The translations under genes were made by a program, and so were the position numbers. The notes under the pieces are model-generated. The model did not search any database, was not told the DNA's origin, and saw only the letters and a program-made list of their open reading frames with translations. A stretch of 50,627 nucleotides of DNA, taken from the NCBI GenBank assembly GCA_945787445.1, contig CALZHT010000041.1:1-50627 (forward strand), given 5' to 3'. Below, in pieces: positions 26,318-34,700 of the stretch; positions within the stretch are counted from its first letter, which is position 1, and each line of letters begins with the position of its first letter. This DNA is from an uncultured Desulfobulbaceae bacterium (lineage in GTDB: Bacteria; Desulfobacterota; Desulfobulbia; Desulfobulbales; CALZHT01).

Positions 26318-27334
26318 ATGAAAAAAATCATCTATGTTAATAACCCGAGACGTGCGCATAAAATCCTACCTTTATTAGTAGGAATGGATGTTTTGGTTAT
26401 AAAGGATTGGGCTGGTTTTTTGCATGTAAGGAAATTCAAGGATGGTGATTGTGCTGTTTTAATCGACTCATTTGGTTCATTTGGAGTCAAAGGGATGATG
26501 CTGGCTTTGGTGTTTGGACTACCCCTGGTAGTGAGGCTACGGGGCGATTTCTTCAGAGAGAGGCGAGAGGTCTATGAAATTGCGCCATCACTATTTGCAA
26601 GAATAAAGTATTTTGGTCAGTATTGGGTGGCAGTTGTTTGCCTTAAAATCGCAAAGTTGGTAATTGTGAATTCCCAATACCTCAAGCGTAGAATGTTGCA
26701 GATATATCCGCAGAAGAACTTAGCGGTTGTGTATAATCCCTATACTGAATGTAAATCGCTGGCAGGGGCAGTTTGTGTGAACTTACCAAGCCGTGGAAAA
26801 CATGTTTTAAGTATTACTAATTTCAACCTTAGTTCGAAGGTTGAGCCACTTTTGGCGGCGATGCGGGATTGGGTGTCTGAAGAGTTGTGGGAGCTGTTAG
26901 ATATTTATTGGATTGTGTGTGGTGCAGGGCCGTTGTTGGATAGTTTCCAAAAGAAAATTGAAGAGCTGCCGTACTCAAACAGAATTTTTTGCCTAGGGCA
27001 TGTAGAAGATGTAACAAGTCTTTATAGGTGGGCAAACGTTTTTGTACATTTAACTGAGTTGGATGCTTTTCCAAACGTAACATTGGAAGCGATGATGCAT
27101 AAGGTGCCCGTGGTCACGAATGACTCAAGCTGCGGAACGCTTGAGCAAATCAAGCATGGCGTCAACGGTATGGTCGTCGGTAATGATGTGGAATTTCAGT
27201 CTGCGATTAGGTTCTATTTTGAAGACGAACAAAATCAACTAGCCCATGGGGAAAAAGGTAGAAAAGTAGTTAGGAGATTTTTTTTGGTTGAGCGTCAAGC
27301 CGAGGAGATGAAGCGGGCAATGGAGCTGATATAA
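26318..27334 (+). CDS. Family 4-type glycosyltransferase
   Basis: 338 residues from MKKIIYVNNP. The N-terminal half is an atypical donor-side domain with VVRLRGDFFRERREV and VNSQYLKRR; the C-terminal half has the GT-B/GT4 elements ITNFN, FCLGHVEDVTSLYRWANVFV and ALEAMMHK-like ALEAMM in TLEAMMHKVPVVTNDSSCG (the E-x7-E region). It should add one sugar of the repeat unit at the cytoplasmic face. The frame is open further upstream, but the fold and a normal start begin at 26318. The 264 bp before it hold nothing I recognise. Confidence 0.78.
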   Translation: MKKIIYVNNPRRAHKILPLLVGMDVLVIKDWAGFLHVRKFKDGDCAVLIDSFGSFGVKGMMLALVFGLPLVVRLRGDFFRERREVYEIAPSLFARIKYFGQYWVAVVCLKIAKLVIVNSQYLKRRMLQIYPQKNLAVVYNPYTECKSLAGAVCVNLPSRGKHVLSITNFNLSSKVEPLLAAMRDWVSEELWELLDIYWIVCGAGPLLDSFQKKIEELPYSNRIFCLGHVEDVTSLYRWANVFVHLTELDAFPNVTLEAMMHKVPVVTNDSSCGTLEQIKHGVNGMVVGNDVEFQSAIRFYFEDEQNQLAHGEKGRKVVRRFFLVERQAEEMKRAMELI

Positions 27335-27367
27335 GATGCCATGAAAAGGACAATAGGTAGTTAGAAA

Positions 27368-28150
27368 ATGAGCAGGCGGATCGGGATTAATTCGGTGGAA
27401 TTGGACAACATTTTTTTTGAGGTGTTTTCAATGTACCCTAAAGGATTTCACAATGTTCTTCATGCAAACAAAGCAAGGATTCGTTGGCAAGTTGAAACGG
27501 TACTGAAGCATGTTCCGCTGGGGGGGCGTTTGATTGATATTGGTGGGGGAATAGTGCCCTTTATGCTTGTTTGTCAAAAGCTTGGTTATGAAACGATTAT
27601 AATAGATGATTTAGAAGACGAGACTTGCAAAGATGAATCATCCAAGAAAGTTGTAGACTATTTCGAAAAGAACGGCGTCATGTTCATTCACGGCGATGCG
27701 TTTTCAGCGGATTTCGGTGCCCTTGGAGCGATGGAGTTCGATCTGGTGACGAGTCATGATTCAATGGAGCATTGGCATCATTCCCCCAAAAGACTGTTTC
27801 ATTCTCTTTGGGGGATGATGAAGGAGGGGGGGCTGTTTTGGATTAGTGCCCCGAATTGTGTAAATCTCCGCAAGAGGATTACGGTGCCTTTCGGTCACGG
27901 TAAATGGACAAAAATGAAGGACTGGTATGAGCCGGCTACTTTTCGCGGGCACGTTCGAGAGCCGGATGTTGATGATCTTCGATATATCGCCCGAGATCTT
28001 GGAGCCGCGAGGATTGAAATTATAGGGAGAAACTGGATCGGCTATCGACATCCATCGGTTTTTGTGCGGGCTATAACTTCGTATATCGATCAGGCAATGC
28101 GGCTTTTCCCCTCAATCTGTTCGGATATCTACTTGTTTGCCTGGAAATAA
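27368..28150 (+). CDS. Class I SAM-dependent methyltransferase
   Basis: 260 residues. Motif I is RLIDIGGGIVPFMLVCQKLG (residues about 54-73), followed by the acidic ETIIIDDLEDE and FDLVTSHDSMEHWHHSPKR, then MMKEGGLFWISAPNCVNLRKR. It is the third methyltransferase in the locus. It lies 33 bp after the glycosyltransferase and is probably co-transcribed. The acceptor cannot be told from sequence. Confidence 0.75.
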   Translation: MSRRIGINSVELDNIFFEVFSMYPKGFHNVLHANKARIRWQVETVLKHVPLGGRLIDIGGGIVPFMLVCQKLGYETIIIDDLEDETCKDESSKKVVDYFEKNGVMFIHGDAFSADFGALGAMEFDLVTSHDSMEHWHHSPKRLFHSLWGMMKEGGLFWISAPNCVNLRKRITVPFGHGKWTKMKDWYEPATFRGHVREPDVDDLRYIARDLGAARIEIIGRNWIGYRHPSVFVRAITSYIDQAMRLFPSICSDIYLFAWK

Positions 28151-28232
28151 CATTTAGTAGTTTGTTCAGGACACCTCCCGGTATAGTCTTATTGGAGTGA
28201 AGAGAGAATCGTACGTGAGGATCTAAGAAAAA

Positions 28233-29375
28233 GTGCGTGTCGCCAACATAATTGAAGAAGGGAGACTTGGAGGGCCACAAGTCCGTATTATACGTGTTGC
28301 GGAGAAGTTAAAAGAATCTGTTAATACTACAGTAATTATGCCTGAAGAAAATTCTCATGTGTTTCGTGATCTATGTGAAAAAAGTCATATTTCATACAAA
28401 GTATTTCGTCTGAGTCGAATTACAAAAGAAGCTAAAGTAGCCTTACGTTACATAACATGTTCACTTTTTGAATTATGGCAATTAACAAGATATTTGAGAA
28501 AAGAACATTTTGATCTTATCCATATCAGTGGTGGTGCCTGGCAATATAAAGGATTAATTGCCGGTAAGCTATCTGGCACAAAGACTGTTTGGCATCTCAA
28601 TGACACGCAGATGCCTCTGTTTGTGAGAAAATTATTTTCATTTCTTAGCCCATTTGCAGATGGATATATCTTTGCTTCAAATCGGTCAAAGAAGTATTAT
28701 AAGCCCTTCATTAGAAAACAAAAACCTTCATTTGTGGTCCCTGCTCCGGTTGACACAGACCTGTTCACACCTGAAATTTCACAACTTTATAGAGATGATA
28801 CGGTTGATAAATGGGCTGATGAAACAGTGATTGGCACAGTAGCCAATATCAACCCAATTAAAGGATTAGAAGTATTTATTAAAGTTGCTAGTATGCTAAA
28901 CAAAAAATTTAATAAATTACGATTTGTAGTGGTGGGACCTGTGTATGAAAGCCAAAAATCTTATTACAAAAGTTTGCGTCAATTATGCGAAAATTTAAAA
29001 GTTGATAATGTTGAATTTGTTGGCAGCAAAAAAGATGTGAGACCGTTTTTGAAACGGTTTGATATTTATCTGTGTACCTCGTACGCAGAATCATCACCAA
29101 TTTCGGTATGGGAAGCAATGAGTATGGGTACGGCTATTGTCTCAACAGATGTGGGTGACGTGTCACGCTATGTTCAGCCAGGTAAAGTTGGTGAAATTGC
29201 GCGGACTGGAGATTGTGCCGATATTTCCTCAAAAGTAATATGCCTTATCAATGATAAGACTAAGCGGGAATATTATCAATCTGAATCAAGAAAAGTAGCT
29301 ATAACGAGTCTAGATATACGTCTCGCTGCAGCTGGGCATTTAGAAGCCTATCGGACAATTAGCAAATCATTATAA
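28233..29375 (+). CDS. Glycosyltransferase family 4
   Basis: 380 residues beginning VRVANIIEEGRLGGPQVRI (GTG start), the usual N terminus of GT4 enzymes with the donor-loop GGPQ. The C-terminal Rossmann half has IGTVANINPIKGLEVFIKVA, LRFVVVGPVYE, VEFVGSKKDVRPFLKRFDI and the nucleotide-sugar region ESSPISVWEAMSMGTAIVST (E-x7-E). Retaining GT-B enzyme of the repeat-unit assembly. The acceptor and donor are unknown. Confidence 0.85.
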   Translation: MRVANIIEEGRLGGPQVRIIRVAEKLKESVNTTVIMPEENSHVFRDLCEKSHISYKVFRLSRITKEAKVALRYITCSLFELWQLTRYLRKEHFDLIHISGGAWQYKGLIAGKLSGTKTVWHLNDTQMPLFVRKLFSFLSPFADGYIFASNRSKKYYKPFIRKQKPSFVVPAPVDTDLFTPEISQLYRDDTVDKWADETVIGTVANINPIKGLEVFIKVASMLNKKFNKLRFVVVGPVYESQKSYYKSLRQLCENLKVDNVEFVGSKKDVRPFLKRFDIYLCTSYAESSPISVWEAMSMGTAIVSTDVGDVSRYVQPGKVGEIARTGDCADISSKVICLINDKTKREYYQSESRKVAITSLDIRLAAAGHLEAYRTISKSL

Positions 29376-29458
29376 TTCTTTCACACAAACAATTACCGAT
29401 AATACTATTATCTATCACGCGATAGAGCAGAAGATTTATAATTTTAGCAATTTTCAAT

Positions 29459-30229
29459 ATGAAATTAACCATCATAACCGTCAGTTTTAATTCTCAAGCA
29501 ACAATTGAAGACACCATACTTTCTGTTGCTTCTCAAAATTACAGCGATATTGAATATATCATTGTCGATGGCGGCTCTGTGGACGGCACGGTTGATTTGA
29601 TAAAACAGCATGAGAATAAGGTGTCACGGTGGATTTCGGAACCAGATAACGGAATCTACGATGCTATGAATAAGGGGATTGCCATGTCTACTGGTGATGT
29701 CATCGGGATTCTCAATTCAGATGATGTTTATGCTGACAATAAGGTGTTGGAATATGTGGCAACGGCATTTGGAAATCCTTCTATAGATTCCTGTTACGCG
29801 GATCTAGTTTATGTTGATCAGAACGATGTAAATAGGATCGTTCGCTATTGGAAGTCATGCGATTATAAAAATGGTTTGTTTGAAAAAGGCTGGGCCCCAC
29901 CACACCCAACTTTTTATGTACGTAAGTCGATCTATGAAAAATATGGAAATTTTGATTTAGATTATAAATTGGCTGCTGATTTCGAAATAATGATGCGTTT
30001 CATTGAAAAATACAAAATCAAAACGGTTTATTTCCCTAAAGTGTTTGTAAAAATGCGGCTCGGAGGTGCGACTAACAAATCATTCGTGAACATTATAAAG
30101 CAAAACTATGAAATAATGCTGTCCTACAAGAAAAATAGCATAAAGTTGCCACTCTTTTCATTTTTAACAAACAAAGTAGCTGCTAAAGTTAGGCAATTTC
30201 AATGTCGGGATAAGTGGGATGAAAGCTAA
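29459..30229 (+). CDS. Glycosyltransferase family 2 (WcaA-like)
   Basis: 256 residues with the GT-A fold: LTIITVSFNSQATIEDTILS at the N terminus, the uridine-binding IEYIIVDGGSVDGTVD, EPDNGIYDAMNKGI, and ILNSDDVYAD, which stands for the DxD metal site. GWAPPHPTFYVRKSIY is the usual acceptor-side segment. Inverting transferase of the repeat unit. It overlaps the next gene by 11 bp, which suggests a shared transcript with the WbpV-like reductase. Confidence 0.88.
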   Translation: MKLTIITVSFNSQATIEDTILSVASQNYSDIEYIIVDGGSVDGTVDLIKQHENKVSRWISEPDNGIYDAMNKGIAMSTGDVIGILNSDDVYADNKVLEYVATAFGNPSIDSCYADLVYVDQNDVNRIVRYWKSCDYKNGLFEKGWAPPHPTFYVRKSIYEKYGNFDLDYKLAADFEIMMRFIEKYKIKTVYFPKVFVKMRLGGATNKSFVNIIKQNYEIMLSYKKNSIKLPLFSFLTNKVAAKVRQFQCRDKWDES

Positions 30230-31190
30230 CCGCATATTGGTAACAGGAGCAAATGGATTTATTGGATTGCCATTTTGTGAAGCATTAGAGCATTTAGAAT
30301 ATAGGGTGAATCGAGTAGTAAGATTTTCATCCACACCTAATAAGAACAATTCTCATAAAAAAAATAAGATATACGAAATAAACATTAATCAAAATACAGA
30401 CTGGGGTGACCTGCTTGAAAATATTGATTATGTAGTTCATTTAGCAGGAAGAGCTCATATAATACGAGAAACTGAACAAGATCCTCAAGCAGCTTTTCGT
30501 GATGTCAATACTTTAGGCACTGGGAGGTTGGCACGCTCCGCGGCAAAATGGGGTGTGAAAAGATTTGTTTATATCAGCTCAATTGGAGTAAACGGTAATT
30601 TAACCCAAGGTTCTTCTTTCGCGGAAGATGACAATCCTAGACCCCATAATGCATATGCCAAATCAAAACAGGAAGCTGAACAGTTGCTTCATAACATCTC
30701 CATGGAGACGAGCATGGAGGTGGTTATTGTCAGGCCACCACTTGTTTATGGACCTGGAGTAAAAGCAAACTTCTTGCGTCTGCTGCGAATGGTTGACCGG
30801 AATATACCCTTACCGTTGGCAAGCGTGCATAATTTACGCAGTTTTATCTCTCTCGATAATCTGGTTGATTTTTTAATACTTTGTCTAAAGCATCCCGCAG
30901 CAGCAGGAGAGGCATTTTTGATATCCGACGGTGAAGACATCTCAACGCCTGAATTAATAAAAAAAATAGCAGCTTTTATGGACCAACCCACCAGATTTTT
31001 TCCTTTTCCTCCAAAATTGTTGCATTTTGGGGCAAAATTGTTAGGTAAAGAGCAGGTAGTTGATCGCTTATGTGGATCATTGCAGATAGATATTAGCAAA
31101 GCTCGGCAAGTTCTTGGCTGGAAACCTTCTGTGAGTGTGGATGAAGGGCTCAAGGCGACGGTTGACTGGTATTTACAGAATAAGAAATGA
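30219..31190 (+). CDS. WbpV-like SDR sugar-nucleotide 4-reductase/epimerase
   Basis: 323 residues: RILVTGANGFIGLPFCEAL, VHLAGRAHIIRET, YISSIGVNG, NAYAKSKQEAEQLL (Tyr-x3-Lys), VRPPLVYGPGVKANF and SFISLDNLVDFLI. HLAGRAH and the VKANF stretch are the wording of the WbpV/WbpK-type reductases that act on the WbpM product to give UDP-FucNAc or UDP-QuiNAc. A WbpL-like transferase and a WbpM-like dehydratase follow, which supports that role. A GalE-type 4-epimerase is the alternative. Confidence 0.8.
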   Translation: MKANRILVTGANGFIGLPFCEALEHLEYRVNRVVRFSSTPNKNNSHKKNKIYEININQNTDWGDLLENIDYVVHLAGRAHIIRETEQDPQAAFRDVNTLGTGRLARSAAKWGVKRFVYISSIGVNGNLTQGSSFAEDDNPRPHNAYAKSKQEAEQLLHNISMETSMEVVIVRPPLVYGPGVKANFLRLLRMVDRNIPLPLASVHNLRSFISLDNLVDFLILCLKHPAAAGEAFLISDGEDISTPELIKKIAAFMDQPTRFFPFPPKLLHFGAKLLGKEQVVDRLCGSLQIDISKARQVLGWKPSVSVDEGLKATVDWYLQNKK

Positions 31191-31228
31191 GTGCTGAGTG
31201 CTGAGGGATAATTACTGAGTGCTGATCG
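31189..31228. repeat. GAGTGCTGA short tandem repeat
   Basis: GAGTGCTGAGTGCTGAGG, then after ten bases another GAGTGCTGA. It begins inside the stop codon of the WbpV-like gene. A fourth sort of short repeat in this window. Confidence 0.55.
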
Positions 31229-31262
31229 TTGAAGGACCATTTTGAATAGGAGGTCTTCATAA

Positions 31263-31316
31263 GAAGTTATAAATGTGCATGAGGCGAAAACTCACTTAAC
31301 AAGTGCTATCAATTAA
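31263..31316 (+). pseudogene. Possible Phd/YefM antitoxin fragment
   Basis: The frame reads EVINVHEAKTHLTSAIN then stop; VHEAKTHL is the opening signature of Phd-type antitoxins. A good AGGAGG lies at 31248-31253, but there is no start codon in this frame and only 17 codons remain. No toxin gene follows. The rest of the gap up to 31473 shows nothing clear. Confidence 0.3.
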
Positions 31317-31473
31317 ATTTTTTACTTGACCCTTATTACGAGGTCGACAATAAGGCATGGCCTTTACTGGTACTCGGAGCCTTGACTCATAAATTATCAC
31401 GAGCAAATAACATGACCTGGAAATGAGAGTATCACGTTAAGGAATATGAGAGCGAGGTGCAAATACTTTAATA

Positions 31474-32484
31474 ATGGTTGATTTTCTGCTTATTGCTCTG
31501 GTTCTGGTAGCGTCCTGTCTGTTAACCGGGGTGTTGCGTTTCTATGCTTTAAAGCGCAGCATGTTGGATGTCCCTAATGGCCGAAGTTCCCATACGGATC
31601 CAACTCCACGCGGTGGCGGTTTATCCTTTGTTCTTACCTTTTTTGTGGCAATTGCCTCGTATTATTATCTGAAAAATATTTCCCTGTCGTGGTTTATGGC
31701 ATTATCGGGCGGGGGTTTGCTGGTGGCCGGAATCGGGTTCTGGGATGATCATCACCATATTCCGGCGCGGTGGCGGATTTTGGTGCATTTCTGCGCCGCT
31801 TCTTGGGTTTTGTTTTTTCTGCGAGGATTTCCTCCCTTGCCGATAGGTGGTGTGGTGTGGAATTTTGGTGGGATAGGTTATTTGATAGGCCTGATATTTC
31901 TTGTCTGGTTATTGAATCTTTTTAACTTTATGGATGGGATTGACGGGATTGCTGCGGTCGAGGCAATATCAGTTGCTGGTAGCGCTGCATTGATCATGTT
32001 TGTAAATGGAGAAAGGCAAACATTTTTTCCTTTAGTAATATTTGCTGCCGGTTGTCTTGGATTTCTCATTTGGAACTGGCCGCCGGCAAAAATATTCATG
32101 GGAGATGTTGGCAGCGGTTTCCTCGGCTTCATTTTAGGAACATTTGCTATTTTTACAGCCACGAACAACTCGCTATCTTTATGGTCGTGGTTCATTCTAT
32201 TAGGGATTTTTTTAGTTGATGCAACCATAACACTGGTTCGAAGAATTTTACGAGGAGAGCGATTCTACGAAGCGCATAGAAGCCATGCCTACCAACATGC
32301 TGCCCGACGGTTCAAGTCCCATAAGAAAATAACTCTTGCTGTTTTCTTTATAAATATCATATGGTTGCTGCCGCTTGCATGGATTACTGCTCGCCATCCG
32401 GAGTATGGAGGATTTATAACCATATTGGCCCTGATGCCATTGATTGTATTAGCTTTTCAATTTGATGCAGGGAAAATTGAATAA
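31474..32484 (+). CDS. wbpL: WbpL/WecA-type undecaprenyl-phosphate glycosyl-1-P transferase
   Basis: Polytopic membrane enzyme (336 residues, about 10 membrane segments) that loads the first sugar phosphate onto undecaprenyl phosphate. The MraY/WecA-family motifs are present: DVPNGRSSHTDPTPRGGGLS (residues about 33-52), GIGFWDDHHHIPARWR, NLFNFMDGIDGIAAVEA, KIFMGDVGSGFLGF and the C-terminal EAHRSHAYQHAARRF (the H-x-H region). Context with WbpV- and WbpM-like enzymes points to FucNAc-P or QuiNAc-P as the initiating sugar, as in Pseudomonas O-antigen loci. Confidence 0.88.
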   Translation: MVDFLLIALVLVASCLLTGVLRFYALKRSMLDVPNGRSSHTDPTPRGGGLSFVLTFFVAIASYYYLKNISLSWFMALSGGGLLVAGIGFWDDHHHIPARWRILVHFCAASWVLFFLRGFPPLPIGGVVWNFGGIGYLIGLIFLVWLLNLFNFMDGIDGIAAVEAISVAGSAALIMFVNGERQTFFPLVIFAAGCLGFLIWNWPPAKIFMGDVGSGFLGFILGTFAIFTATNNSLSLWSWFILLGIFLVDATITLVRRILRGERFYEAHRSHAYQHAARRFKSHKKITLAVFFINIIWLLPLAWITARHPEYGGFITILALMPLIVLAFQFDAGKIE

Positions 32485-32572
32485 GCATTTTTTATTACTT
32501 TGAAAAAATTATGATATACGGTATAAGTGCCTGACGTATAATTTAGTTTTAATTTTTTACAATGAAGTAATA

Positions 32573-34477
32573 ATGAAACAACATTTTCGTAAGATAAACT
32601 TCTGGGTCGTTTTATTTTTGGATGTGTTGCTCCTTGTCGGAGCTCACTTATTTTCCTATGCCATCCGATTTGAAGGGCAATTTCTTCAAACATATTGGTC
32701 AAATATCCTTACAGTTTTACCCTTCCTTCTTGGTCTAAAAATTACAATTTTTTCCTTTTTTGGGCTTTATCGAGGCATGTGGCGGTATACAAGCCTGATA
32801 GACCTATTAAATATTCTTAAGGCCTGTGCAGTGGCAACTTTTCTCGCTCTAGGCAGTCTATTATTGATTAATAGGTTTGAAGGGTATTCCCGCTCTGTTT
32901 TTGCCATAGATGCTCTGCTAACGTTTCTTTTTATTTCCGGGCTACGTGTTGGTCTCAGGCTTTATTATTCTTATATAAATAAGAATATTGTAGATATCTA
33001 TACAGGTAGTTTATTAAACCGCGGCAGAAAGAAACTTCTTGTTATTGGCGCTGGCGATGCAGCAGAAAAAATTGTCAGGGAAATTCATGACAATAGGACA
33101 CTACCTTATAATGTATCTGGTTTTTTGGATGATCATCCAACAAAAATCGGCAAAATGATTCATGGTATTCCGGTGCATGGAGCAATCGGTGATCTTCATA
33201 CAGTTGTACAAAAAACGGAACCTGATGAGATTTTGATAGCTATTCCATCAGCTAAAAGAGATCAAATGAGTCGTATTGTCGATCTCTGCAGAACCAGTGG
33301 ACTTCCTTTCAAAACCCTCCCCAGCATCGGTGAGATGATAAACCAGGGTGTATCGATCAAAACCATCCGGGATGTATCGTACAAGGATCTCCTCGGCCGT
33401 CCGCCGGTGAAACTGAAACTCGAACAGATCGAAGAGGTGCTGTCTGAAAAAACAATACTGGTAACTGGTGCAGGCGGTTCGATCGGTTCTGAGTTGTGCC
33501 GGCAGATCCTGCGCTTCAAGCCTGGAAAAATGATCCTATTTGATGCCAGCGAGCAGAATCTCTACCAGATCGAGATGGAGATTCTCCATGAATATGGTTT
33601 CACTGATTACATCACCGTGCTCGGCAAAGTCCAGGACCGGGATCTTCTTTCTCATGTATTCAGCCATTACAAACCAAACATTGTTTTTCATGCGGCCGCG
33701 TATAAGCATGTGCCCATGGTTGAGAGAAATCCTTGGGAGGCGGTATTTAACAATATTTTTGCCACCCGGCGTCTCATGCAGGCATCGATGCAGTATAAGG
33801 TTGACCGCTTTATCTTGGTTTCTACGGATAAGGCAGTGCGGCCCACCAATGTCATGGGAGCTTCTAAAAGATTTGCGGAAATGATCATGCAAGCTCACTG
33901 CGGGGGCAAGACACGCTTCATGGCAGTGAGGTTTGGAAATGTCCTGGGCTCGTCCGGTTCAGTGATTCCTCTGTTCAGGCGTCAGATTGAGCTGGGGGGG
34001 CCCGTGACTGTGACGGATCCGGAAATGACCCGGTATTTCATGTCCATAGAGGAGGCGGCCCAGCTCATCTTGCAGGCGGCATCCATGGGCCGGGGTAGTG
34101 AGATATTCATTCTGGAGATGGGATCGCCGGTGCGGATATCGCAAATGGCTAGAGACCTGATCCGGCTTTGCGGCAAAGAGCCGGATACGGAAATCACGAT
34201 CAAGTATATAGGTCTGCGCCCGGGCGAGAAGCTCTATGAGGAACTCATTACCGAGGGCGAAGGCATAGTTTCAACAGAGCATGAAAAGATTATGGTTCTT
34301 AAGGGCAATGGATATGACTTGGAGAGATTCACTGATCCGTTGAACAAATTGAAATTTTTGTCAAAATCTCACGACGCCAAGGGTATCAAGGCTGTACTGC
34401 ACGAGGTAGTTCCGGATTACACCCCAAAAGAGGTTGAATCGATTTTGCCCGGCAGAAAATCCCTCCATAAGCGGTAA
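32573..34477 (+). CDS. wbpM: WbpM/PglF-type membrane nucleotide-sugar 4,6-dehydratase
   Basis: 634 residues: four N-terminal membrane segments (about 10-125), a first Rossmann-like domain (LLVIGAGDAAEKIVREI) and a catalytic SDR domain (TILVTGAGGSIGSELCRQIL, AAAYKHVPMVERNPWEAV, STDKAVRPTNVMGASKRFAE, VRFGNVLGSSGSVIPLF, GLRPGEKLYEEL). It dehydrates UDP-GlcNAc to the 4-keto-6-deoxy sugar, the first step to UDP-QuiNAc/FucNAc. Met replaces Tyr in the SDR triad, as is normal for the class. The 5' part is AT-rich like the island, while from about 33300 the bases turn GC-rich, which suggests a recombination joint. Last gene of the polysaccharide locus. Confidence 0.92.
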   Translation: MKQHFRKINFWVVLFLDVLLLVGAHLFSYAIRFEGQFLQTYWSNILTVLPFLLGLKITIFSFFGLYRGMWRYTSLIDLLNILKACAVATFLALGSLLLINRFEGYSRSVFAIDALLTFLFISGLRVGLRLYYSYINKNIVDIYTGSLLNRGRKKLLVIGAGDAAEKIVREIHDNRTLPYNVSGFLDDHPTKIGKMIHGIPVHGAIGDLHTVVQKTEPDEILIAIPSAKRDQMSRIVDLCRTSGLPFKTLPSIGEMINQGVSIKTIRDVSYKDLLGRPPVKLKLEQIEEVLSEKTILVTGAGGSIGSELCRQILRFKPGKMILFDASEQNLYQIEMEILHEYGFTDYITVLGKVQDRDLLSHVFSHYKPNIVFHAAAYKHVPMVERNPWEAVFNNIFATRRLMQASMQYKVDRFILVSTDKAVRPTNVMGASKRFAEMIMQAHCGGKTRFMAVRFGNVLGSSGSVIPLFRRQIELGGPVTVTDPEMTRYFMSIEEAAQLILQAASMGRGSEIFILEMGSPVRISQMARDLIRLCGKEPDTEITIKYIGLRPGEKLYEELITEGEGIVSTEHEKIMVLKGNGYDLERFTDPLNKLKFLSKSHDAKGIKAVLHEVVPDYTPKEVESILPGRKSLHKR

Positions 34478-34610
34478 TGTTATGTAATAACCACTTGCAT
34501 CTGCCACCTCATACCAAGTCGCAAGCAAGGTCTAACTTCAGAACTCCTGACCTCGAAACGTAATTTCAATGAGTTACAAAACGATCTCGGATTTAGCAAT
34601 TATATCGATT

Positions 34611-34694
34611 GAGTGCCTAAAATTGCAGGTATTTTCTAATCAGATATTACCATTAACTTTAGGCACTTCACACTTTAGCGCACTTTAGACACTT
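34611..34694. repeat. TGCCTAAAGT repeat element, full copy
   Basis: Same family as 9473-9554: left GAGTGCCTAAA, a spacer like TTTTCTAATCAGATATTACC, right arm TTAACTTTAGGCACTTC, then extra degenerate ACTTTAG units. It lies between the converging wbpM and sucrose synthase genes. The rest of the gap 34478-34700 holds nothing else. Confidence 0.75.
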
Positions 34695-34700
34695 AAATAG

